A DNA stretch of 11,516 bases from ZC4RG17 sp035304485 (lineage in GTDB: Bacteria; Actinomycetota; Acidimicrobiia; Spongiisociales; ZC4RG35). Each line of letters opens with the position of its first letter. Within the stretch, counting starts at the first letter, position 1. The DNA is taken from contig DATGPZ010000173.1 in assembly GCA_035304485.1 (NCBI GenBank), positions 1-11,516 of the forward strand, written 5' to 3'. The notes under the pieces were generated by a model. The model was not told the DNA's origin and made no database searches. It was given only the letters and a program-made list of their open reading frames with translations. A program made the translations under genes and the position numbers. Positions 6,501 through 11,516 of this stretch are shown here, piece by piece.

Positions 6501-8360
6501 TCAGCGCCACTCGATGGCGCTCACCTCGACCGGATCCTGGACGCCCTTCAGCGTGACTTCTCGTGGCTCGCCCGTCGGCAGCGACGCCTCCCCAGCGGCC
6601 TCGCGGGTGACAGAGGAGACGAGGATCTCGTCGCCCTCGGCGATGGCGCCGATCCGAGCCGCCACGTGGACACCGTGACCCGAGTAGTCACCGTCGGCGT
6701 AGGTGGCCTCGGCGGTGTGCAAGCCGATGCGAACTCGAGGAGCGAAGCCGTGGTCGCGCCTTTGCCGGTCGAGGAGACGCTGGATGGCTACCGCGCAGGC
6801 GATCGCATCGGCGGCATTCTCGAAGGCCACGAAGAAGCCGTCACCGGTGTGCTTCACCTCCTGGCCGTGATGCTGAACGAAGGCTTCACGCAGATTCCGG
6901 TCGTGCCATTGCAGGAGTTGTGTCCAGGCCTCATCCCCCAAAGCAGCCGCCATGTCGGTCGACCGCACGATGTCGGTGAACATGAAGGTGAGGCGGACCC
7001 GGTGCTCGCTGCGGCTGTCCTCTTCGCCGAGGAGCTTCGCCACTTGGCGCTCGTGGATGACGGCGCCGAGTTCGGAGAACGCAGAGCGTGCCGCCCGCAG
7101 TTCCATTCGGGCAGCAGTCTCTTCTCCGACTTCCAGCAACGCCCTTCCCAGCAGTGTGCGGGTCATGGCGGCGCTCAAGGCTTCGCTTTCGTACGCCTCT
7201 GCGATCTCTTCGAGCTCGGTGGCGTACGCGGCTGCTTGCTCCAGGTCGCCGGCGGCGATGTGGATCTCGACCGCCGCCGGGAGGAGGCTCGCTCGTGTGA
7301 GCAAGTCGTCGAAGGTGTGGATCCGGTCCTCGAACTCGATCGCTGTCTGCAGCGATCGGTCTATCCCCGCCACGGCCGACTCCACGTCTCCCCGCAGGAG
7401 TTGGAGGAGCGCCAGGCCCGGTTGCGGATCGCGTCCCAGTTCGTGGGCCTTGTCGAAAGCGGCCTGCGCACCGCCCAGGTCACCGAGCCGTAGCCTGATC
7501 TCGCCGATCTCGTAGTGGGCTGTGGCTGCCGAGTCGAGCAACCGGTAGTCCTCGAGCTCCTGGCACGCCTCGAGGGCCTCCGACTCGGCAGCCTGCAGGT
7601 CACCGCGCCTGCGCTTCAGTTCCGCCCGGTGGACCTTGCACTCGCCCCGGTAGCCATGGATGGCGTGGCGATCCATCCAGCGGTCGACGTGGTCCGTCCA
7701 TTCCCGGGCACGGCGGTAATCGGTCGCTTCGCAGCAGGTCGTGATGGTGATGCAGTACACATCGCATGCCGTCCGGGGTCTCAGCTCACCCGATCCGGCC
7801 GCCAGCGCCGCTTCGTCGATGAGACTCATTCCCTCCTGCCAGCGACCTTGGCGCACGAGAGCGGTCCCGATGATGCCGAGGCTCATGGTCTCCAACTCCC
7901 GGTCTCCCGTGCGACGGGCGATGTCGAGAGCTTCTTCCGCCATTTCGGCGCCCACCCGGGTGTCGCCCGTAGCCAGCATCGTGAAGACGGCTCTTTCCGC
8001 TTTCAGCCAGCCGTGGACGGGTGACTCGGGAAGATCGGTGACGAGGCGCTCGGCTCGGGCCATCCAGCCGTTTCCCACCGAAGCCGCTCCCCGACGGTAA
8101 GCCAGATTCCCCAGGTGGAGCGCCACCAAGGCGGCATCCTCGATTCGATCGGAAGCTACGTATCCCGCGAAGGCTCGCTCCCAGGTGTCGACGGCGTCGT
8201 CCGGAGCACCCGACCACCACTGGGCTTCCGCGAGCCGGTCCAGGTCGTCGGCCTCGAGTCGGTGTGCCCGATCAGCCTCCGACAAGGCCTCGACCGCATT
8301 CGTCCAGTCGTGACGGAAGAGAGCCTCCCGGCCTCGATCCAACGGCGTGTCCAGCACCAA
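6501..8360 (-). CDS. TPR-repeat protein with C-terminal class III adenylate/guanylate cyclase domain
   Basis: The 619-residue protein has no membrane segment. Residues about 10-445 are helical TPR-like repeats rich in Ala, Leu and Glu (for example near 253-307 and 367-445). A class III cyclase homology domain follows (about 455-619). Metal-binding aspartates are Asp463 (FTDIVRST) and Asp507 (HTGDGFF). The ATP-type base-selecting pair is present as Lys503 and Asp558 (GDYSG). The transition-state Asn of the N-x3-R motif is replaced by His565 (VHVAAR, with Arg569 kept), so catalytic activity is uncertain. It is likely a cytosolic signalling protein whose TPR part senses partners. The start is TTG 8360 or GTG 8357; GGAGGG lies six or nine bases upstream respectively and no ATG fits. 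It is divergent from the arsR-type gene. Confidence 0.88.
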   Translation of the reverse strand: MVLDTPLDRGREALFRHDWTNAVEALSEADRAHRLEADDLDRLAEAQWWSGAPDDAVDTWERAFAGYVASDRIEDAALVALHLGNLAYRRGAASVGNGWMARAERLVTDLPESPVHGWLKAERAVFTMLATGDTRVGAEMAEEALDIARRTGDRELETMSLGIIGTALVRQGRWQEGMSLIDEAALAAGSGELRPRTACDVYCITITTCCEATDYRRAREWTDHVDRWMDRHAIHGYRGECKVHRAELKRRRGDLQAAESEALEACQELEDYRLLDSAATAHYEIGEIRLRLGDLGGAQAAFDKAHELGRDPQPGLALLQLLRGDVESAVAGIDRSLQTAIEFEDRIHTFDDLLTRASLLPAAVEIHIAAGDLEQAAAYATELEEIAEAYESEALSAAMTRTLLGRALLEVGEETAARMELRAARSAFSELGAVIHERQVAKLLGEEDSRSEHRVRLTFMFTDIVRSTDMAAALGDEAWTQLLQWHDRNLREAFVQHHGQEVKHTGDGFFVAFENAADAIACAVAIQRLLDRQRRDHGFAPRVRIGLHTAEATYADGDYSGHGVHVAARIGAIAEGDEILVSSVTREAAGEASLPTGEPREVTLKGVQDPVEVSAIEWR

Positions 8361-8431
8361 CCCCAGCCCTCCGGTATCGAGTGAACGCTAGTACTCGCTC
8401 GCGAGGGAGACGGCTGTTCGGGGAGTCTCGG

Positions 8432-8461
8432 TTGACAGATCCTTCAATCAGGGCTTATATA
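8432..8461 (+). promoter_or_regulatory. Strong promoter of the ArsR-SRPBCC operon
   Basis: A perfect TTGACA (8432-8437) is followed by the AT-rich TTATATAAA (8455-8463), giving -10 choices TTATAT (17-base spacer) or TATATA (18-base spacer). Either predicts a start at or just before the ATG at 8469. TTATATAA (8455-8462) is an 8-bp palindrome over the -10 and could be part of an autoregulatory operator, although this is speculative. Confidence 0.75.
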
Positions 8462-8468
8462 AATCTGT

Positions 8469-8801
8469 ATGAATGCCTTCGACATCCTCGGCGATCCGGT
8501 CCGGCGCCGGATATTGGATGAGCTGGCGGAGGGAGAACGGGCCGCCGGTGAGATAACCGCCGTCATCCAGGCGGAGTTCGGGATCTCACAGCCGGCGGTG
8601 TCACACCACTTGCGAGTTTTGCGCGAGAGCGGCTTCGTCACGGTCCGTCGGGATGGCACCAAACGCCTCTACTCGGTTGGGTCCCAGGGATTCCAGGACG
8701 TCGACGAGTGGCTGGAGCGGTTTCGCAAGGCATGGACTGGACCGTTGGAGGCCTTGGCCACGGAGGTGGCACGAGGCAAGCGAGAGAGGAAGAACCAATG
8801 A
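8469..8801 (+). CDS. ArsR-family winged-helix transcriptional regulator
   Basis: This 110-residue protein opens with the typical MNAFDILGDPVRRRILDEL helix. It has a winged HTH with the recognition helix ISQPAVSHHLRVLRESG (about 39-55) and a wing at about 56-66 (VTVRRDGTKRLYSV). No cysteine metal-binding motif (ELCVCDL type) is present, so it is not a classical arsenic or metal sensor. It belongs to the ArsR subgroup paired with SRPBCC proteins. ATG 8469 is the only sensible start. It has no SD, and the -10 ends about seven bases before it, which indicates a leaderless mRNA. Its stop overlaps the next start as ATGA (8798-8801), so the two genes are translationally coupled. It probably regulates this operon and perhaps the divergent cyclase; the ligand is unknown. 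Confidence 0.93.
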   Translation: MNAFDILGDPVRRRILDELAEGERAAGEITAVIQAEFGISQPAVSHHLRVLRESGFVTVRRDGTKRLYSVGSQGFQDVDEWLERFRKAWTGPLEALATEVARGKRERKNQ

Positions 8802-9448
8802 CCACGATCGATGTCGACCACCACATCAGCGCCGTCGAGCGCTCGCTCGGGTCCCGGACGCTCGAAGGAGGGGAGGCCCGGGTGCTCACGGTCAGTCGGG
8901 TCTACCCGACCGATCAGTCCGACCTCTGGGATGCCTGCACCAATCCCGACCGGATCCCGCGCTGGTTTCTGCCCGTGACCGGTGACCTGAAGGCCGGTGG
9001 GCGGTACCAGTTCGAAGGCAATGCCGGCGGAACCATCGAGGAATGTGAGCCGCCGAATCGGTTCGCCGCCACCTGGGAATTCGGAGGTCAGGTGTCGTGG
9101 ATCGAGGTGCGGGTCACGGACGAGGGCGACGGACGGGCGAGGCTCACCCTCGAGCACGTTTCCCACGTCGACGACGAGATGTGGGATCAATTCGGACCGG
9201 GAGCCGTCGGGGTTGGATGGGACGGCGCTCTCATGGGACTCGCCCTCCATCTGGAGTCCGGATCGCAATCCGTGGAACGCGAGGAGATGGAGGCCTGGGG
9301 ATTCTCGGAAGAAGGCAAGCGCTTCTACACGGCCAGCAGTGCCCAGTGGAAGGAGGCCAGCATCGCCTTCGGGACCGACCCGGCGGCGGCAGAGGCCGCA
9401 GCGGACCGGACCACCGCCTTCTACACGGGAGCAGAGCTCCCCGGGTGA
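8798..9448 (+). CDS. SRPBCC (START/AHSA1-like) domain protein
   Basis: The 216-residue protein has an AHSA1-like SRPBCC fold, a hydrophobic ligand-binding cavity family. Typical blocks are VSRVYPTDQSDLWDACTNPDRIPRWF near the N-terminus, then GGRYQFEGNAGGTIEECEPPNRFAATWEFGG, and a closing WDGALMGLALHL helix. The C-terminal 45 residues go beyond the usual domain and are Glu/Ala-rich, including FYTASSAQWKEASIAFGTD. The start is ATG 8798 inside the regulator's stop (ATGA), with AGAGAGGA upstream. ArsR-SRPBCC pairs are common in actinobacteria. The ligand and any enzymatic role are not known, and the name Hsp90 activator should not be taken literally. Confidence 0.88.
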   Translation: MTTIDVDHHISAVERSLGSRTLEGGEARVLTVSRVYPTDQSDLWDACTNPDRIPRWFLPVTGDLKAGGRYQFEGNAGGTIEECEPPNRFAATWEFGGQVSWIEVRVTDEGDGRARLTLEHVSHVDDEMWDQFGPGAVGVGWDGALMGLALHLESGSQSVEREEMEAWGFSEEGKRFYTASSAQWKEASIAFGTDPAAAEAAADRTTAFYTGAELPG

Positions 9449-9463
9449 TGCCGTCCCCGGGTG
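9438..9463. repeat. Direct repeat TCCCCGGGTG at a convergent gene junction
   Basis: The 10-base sequence TCCCCGGGTG occurs at 9438-9447, spanning the SRPBCC stop, and at 9454-9463, just before the alkB-type stop. Because CCCGGG is self-complementary, the two copies can pair as a small hairpin between the convergent genes. A bidirectional termination role is possible, but there is no U-tract on either side. Confidence 0.4.
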
Positions 9464-9464
9464 C

Positions 9465-10082
9465 TCAGTCGTAGGAGTGGCGGAACATCACCGCGATGCG
9501 CGGGCCGGCCGCGGCGACCTTGGGAATGCTGTGATCGTGGGTGCGCTGGCACGAGCCTCCCATCACGATCAGGTCCCCGCGCCCGGCCGGCCATCCCATG
9601 CTGGAACCGCCGCCTTTCGGCCGGATTCGGAACGGACGCGGCTCGCCCAGTGAGAGGATGGCCACTGTCGCCTCCGGCAGGTTCCGGGCGATACGGTCGC
9701 CGTGCCAGGCAACACTGTCGTTGCCGTCCCGGTAGAGGTTGCAGGTGATGCGATCCAGACGAACCCCGTAGCGACGGCTCAGAGCCTCTGACATCTCGCC
9801 GATGACTTCCAGGCCAGTCGGGAGGGCCTCACGAGAGAACTTGGCCACCAGACGAGGACGGGGGATCTCCTGTCCGTGGATCCGTTCGACCCCTTCCTGC
9901 CAATCGAGCGCTTCGCGGGCGGCGACGAACAAGCCGTCGGGGTCTCTGGCCCAGCCGGGTTGGCGATCGATCCAGGCGTCATCGGACAACTCGATCCGAC
10001 GCAGGTCCGAGAACGATGCGTCGAAGGCGTCCGGATCGTCCGCGTCCGAGAAGAGTGACCCTTGGAAGGCGATGTCTCCCAT
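9465..10082 (-). CDS. alkB: AlkB-like Fe(II)/2-oxoglutarate-dependent dioxygenase (alkylated nucleic acid repair)
   Basis: AlkB-type enzymes oxidatively remove alkyl groups from bases such as 1-methyladenine and 3-methylcytosine. The 205-residue length is usual. The core shows NLYRDGNDSVAWHGD with the iron ligands His127 and Asp129, the third ligand His184 in CQRTHDHSIPK, and the 2-oxoglutarate-binding Arg195 with Arg201 in PRIAVMFRH. The stretch RPRLVAKF (75-82) precedes the core, as in AlkB homologues. ATG 10082 has no clear SD, and a -10-like TACCAT ends nine bases upstream, so a very short or absent 5' UTR is likely. A LexA-type palindrome lies directly behind that hexamer, suggesting DNA-damage induction. 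Orthology to E. coli AlkB, as opposed to another AlkB subfamily, cannot be settled by eye. Confidence 0.92.
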   Translation of the reverse strand: MGDIAFQGSLFSDADDPDAFDASFSDLRRIELSDDAWIDRQPGWARDPDGLFVAAREALDWQEGVERIHGQEIPRPRLVAKFSREALPTGLEVIGEMSEALSRRYGVRLDRITCNLYRDGNDSVAWHGDRIARNLPEATVAILSLGEPRPFRIRPKGGGSSMGWPAGRGDLIVMGGSCQRTHDHSIPKVAAAGPRIAVMFRHSYD

Positions 10083-10091
10083 GCCCGCGTG

Positions 10092-10097
10092 ATGGTA
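10092..10097 (-). promoter_or_regulatory. Probable -10 hexamer of the alkB-type gene
   Basis: TACCAT on the minus strand (10097-10092) matches TAnnnT and ends nine bases before the start codon. The expected 17-base spacer (10114-10098) is almost exactly the LexA-type palindrome. The hexamer at the -35 position, AACTAC, is poor. Confidence 0.45.
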
Positions 10098-10113
10098 ACG
10101 AACATCTGTTCGT
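10098..10113. promoter_or_regulatory. LexA-type SOS box upstream of the alkB-type gene
   Basis: The + strand reads ACGAACATCTGTTCGT, a palindrome with 7-base arms around TC. It contains GAAC-N4-GTTC (10100-10111), the core of the LexA box known from mycobacteria, other actinobacteria and Bacillus, with the flanking C and G of the mycobacterial form. It sits 15 bases upstream of the start codon, between the -35 and -10 positions, where bound LexA would block RNA polymerase. No lexA or recA gene is in the window. Confidence 0.75.
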
Positions 10114-10121
10114 AGTAGTTC

Positions 10122-10164
10122 TGTGGTCCGGAAATGACGCTGACAGCGTCATTTCCGGACCACA
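10122..10164. repeat. Perfect inverted repeat, 19-bp arms around 5 bases
   Basis: TGTGGTCCGGAAATGACGC (10122-10140) is repeated in exact reverse complement at 10146-10164, with TGACA between the arms; a further T-A pair reduces the loop to three bases. It lies between the stop of the MDMPI-type gene (10206) and the LexA box of the alkB-type gene. Neither flank has a U-run, so it is not a standard intrinsic terminator, although it could still stop or stabilise minus-strand transcripts. It may instead be a dispersed palindromic repeat of this genome. Confidence 0.9.
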
Positions 10165-10205
10165 AAACGGGTTCGCCCGACAGAGTCAGGGGGCGGTCTA
10201 GCGGG

Positions 10206-10988
10206 TCACTGGATGCCGTGGGCGAGGAGCCGGTCCAATGCCCGCAACGCCGACTGCTCGCCGCTGATATCCACGCTCGCCGGCCGTGTCCAGAACCAGA
10301 GGGCGACGTCCTGGGCCGGTCCCTCCACGCTGGCAGAGGGATCGCCCCCGAGCGCCCGGATCGCCCGCGGCCAGTCGAAGGACTTGCCCGACTCGGGCCC
10401 GGTTCCGGTCCAGTGGCCCACCTCGATTAGCCACTTCCGATCGATGTCGGTGGCTCGCAGCTCGACCGTGGCCAGCGGCTCGTAGTCGCCCCATTCCGGC
10501 ATCCATCCCCACATGACGTCGGCGCAGTGATCGATGGCCGCCACTGCCACGTCCTCGGTCAGGGGCGTGACCGGGACTCCAGCCGTCAGCTCGGCGTCCA
10601 CCCGGTGGATCGTGGCCTCGCAGGTCTGCATCCGGCGGGTGAAGCCCACCGTCTGGTCCGGCTCCCACCAGGACCAGCGGGGTTCGGCGTCATCCAGACG
10701 GTCGAGCTGATCCAGGAGCAGTTCGGTTCCCCGCGCCCGCAAGTCGAGTTTGCCTTGAGTGTCCTCCGGGCGAGCAGGGGCGTCGGCTTCGATCGCCTCG
10801 GCGTCGGCATCCGTCCGAGCATCCCGCGCCAGCACCTCCGCCCAGAAGTGCTGGACCTCGGCCAGGTGCCAGAGCAAGTCGTCGGCGTTCCACTCCGGAC
10901 ACGTCGGACATCTGGTCTGGGGAGAGGTGTCCGCCAGTACTTCTGAGAACCGGAGAGATTCGGCCGCGATGACCGCGCTGGGATCCAC
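10206..10988 (-). CDS. MDMPI/DinB-like (maleylpyruvate isomerase N-terminal domain) protein, TIGR03083 family
   Basis: The 260-residue protein has the N-terminal four-helix metal-binding domain of mycothiol-dependent maleylpyruvate isomerase. CPTCPEWNADDLLWHLAEV carries His41, and EATIHRVDAE gives the E-x3-H pair Glu124/His128. Together these match the His, Glu and His zinc ligands of the Corynebacterium enzyme. A C-terminal domain follows (about 150-260). The family is abundant in actinobacteria and thought to act with mycothiol, but most members, including this one, have no proven substrate. The start is GTG 10988, with no SD; TAGGTT (11000-10995) lies six bases upstream, suggesting leaderless expression. 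It is divergent from the DUF2461 gene. Confidence 0.88.
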   Translation of the reverse strand: MDPSAVIAAESLRFSEVLADTSPQTRCPTCPEWNADDLLWHLAEVQHFWAEVLARDARTDADAEAIEADAPARPEDTQGKLDLRARGTELLLDQLDRLDDAEPRWSWWEPDQTVGFTRRMQTCEATIHRVDAELTAGVPVTPLTEDVAVAAIDHCADVMWGWMPEWGDYEPLATVELRATDIDRKWLIEVGHWTGTGPESGKSFDWPRAIRALGGDPSASVEGPAQDVALWFWTRPASVDISGEQSALRALDRLLAHGIQ

Positions 10989-10994
10989 ACGGCC

Positions 10995-11000
10995 AACCTA
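10995..11000 (-). promoter_or_regulatory. Possible -10 hexamer of the MDMPI-type gene
   Basis: TAGGTT on the minus strand fits TAnnnT and ends six bases before GTG 10988, placing the transcript start on the start codon. No convincing -35 is visible at 16-18 bases. Confidence 0.35.
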
Positions 11001-11040
11001 GCCGCAAACGCGAATCCGCGTGGTGACTGAGCCGGCCCCC

Positions 11041-11069
11041 TTGAACCCGCCTACCGGCTTCCGTACGTT
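11041..11069 (+). promoter_or_regulatory. Promoter of the DUF2461 gene
   Basis: TTGAAC (11041-11046) and TACGTT (11064-11069) are separated by 17 bases. The predicted start is at 11076-11077, which is the ATG itself; no SD precedes the gene, so a leaderless mRNA is likely. Confidence 0.65.
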
Positions 11070-11076
11070 CGGCCGC

Positions 11077-11516
11077 ATGGGTCACTTCCAGCCACGACTG
11101 TTCCGCTTTTTCCGAGAGCTGTCCGCCAACAACGATCGCGAGTGGTTCGGGCAACACCGCCACGAGTACGAGACGTATGTGCGTGAACCTGCCCGTCGCT
11201 TCATCTCGGATCTGGCCGGGCCCCTGGCCGAGGTGTCTCCCCATTTCGTGGCGGATCCCTCCAAGGTGGGAGGGTCGCTGCTCAGGATCCAGCGGGACAT
11301 CAGGTTCTCGCCCGACAAGACCCCTTACCGCACCTATCTCGGGATCCACCTCCGGCACGAGAACTGGCAGGAGAGGCACTGTCCCAGCATCTATCTCGCA
11401 TTGCAGCCGAAAGGCTCCTACATCGGCCTCGGAAGCTGGCGGCCCGACGCAAGAACCGCCCGGGCGATACGCCTCGCCATCGTCGAGCGACCGGACGAAT
11501 GGAAGGCCGCCACCGC
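11077..11516 (+). CDS. DUF2461 (TIGR02453) family protein, 3' end beyond the window
   Basis: The open frame runs from ATG 11077 off the end of the window (146 full codons seen; the family is usually about 210-230 residues). It begins FRFFRELSANNDREWFGQHR, matching the DUF2461 N-terminus with its conserved NN-x-x-WF. It contains the signature IQRDIRFSPDKTPYRTYLG (about 71-89), with conserved Arg, Asp and Lys residues, then YLALQPKGSYIGLG. The biochemical role of the family is not established and no membrane or signal segment is present. Nothing suggests truncation other than the window edge. Confidence 0.9.
   Translation, partial: MGHFQPRLFRFFRELSANNDREWFGQHRHEYETYVREPARRFISDLAGPLAEVSPHFVADPSKVGGSLLRIQRDIRFSPDKTPYRTYLGIHLRHENWQERHCPSIYLALQPKGSYIGLGSWRPDARTARAIRLAIVERPDEWKAAT

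Noticed and set aside
8469..8801. Arsenic or metal resistance regulator
   Set aside because: The metal-binding cysteine motif is absent and the partner gene is an SRPBCC protein, not a resistance gene.
10122..10164. CRISPR or insertion-sequence end
   Set aside because: There is a single palindrome with no spacer array, no second end, no transposase and no target-site duplication in the window.

Overview
The window is GC-rich, densely packed bacterial DNA carrying ten protein genes plus one short leader-peptide gene. The content points to an actinobacterium, possibly an acidimicrobial-type lineage, though I cannot place it more precisely. The evidence is a LytR-CpsA-Psr cell-wall ligase, a mycothiol-dependent-isomerase-type (MDMPI/DinB-like) protein, an actinobacterial-type LexA box (GAAC-N4-GTTC), and many start codons that lie directly after a TAnnnT -10 hexamer with no Shine-Dalgarno sequence, i.e. 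probable leaderless mRNAs.

Layout. At the left, on the + strand, are an LCP ligase (2-1066, possibly continuing upstream of the window) and a universal stress protein (1119-1556). A probable minus-strand operon reads toward them: cimA (6331-4742), a cytosolic molybdopterin oxidoreductase of the DMSO/biotin-sulfoxide reductase type (4682-2397), and an eight-helix membrane protein (2361-1525) whose 3' end overlaps the stress-protein gene tail to tail. Upstream of cimA and on the same strand is a TPR-cyclase signalling protein (8360-6501). Divergent from it is a leaderless ArsR-SRPBCC pair (8469-9448). Convergent with that pair is an AlkB-like dioxygenase (10082-9465) with a LexA box in its promoter. 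An MDMPI-type gene (10988-10206) and a divergent, truncated DUF2461 gene (11077 to the window end) close the window.

Main point of interest. The 170 bases between the cyclase and cimA contain a complete candidate ribosome-mediated transcription attenuator. A TTGACC-N17-CATACT promoter lies close to a 12-residue leader peptide, MQTFVNGIIIID, with four consecutive isoleucine codons. Next come a hairpin right after its stop codon, an intrinsic terminator with a six-U tail, and then cimA. Because citramalate synthase starts the threonine-independent route to isoleucine, an Ile-run leader would make enzyme supply respond to charged tRNA-Ile. It also supports assigning this enzyme to isoleucine synthesis on evidence independent of protein similarity. 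The downstream oxidoreductase and membrane protein may be under the same control.

Second point. The AlkB-like repair gene has a 16-bp LexA-type palindrome directly upstream of its -10 hexamer, suggesting SOS control of alkylation repair. Next to it is a perfect 19-bp-arm inverted repeat of unknown role.
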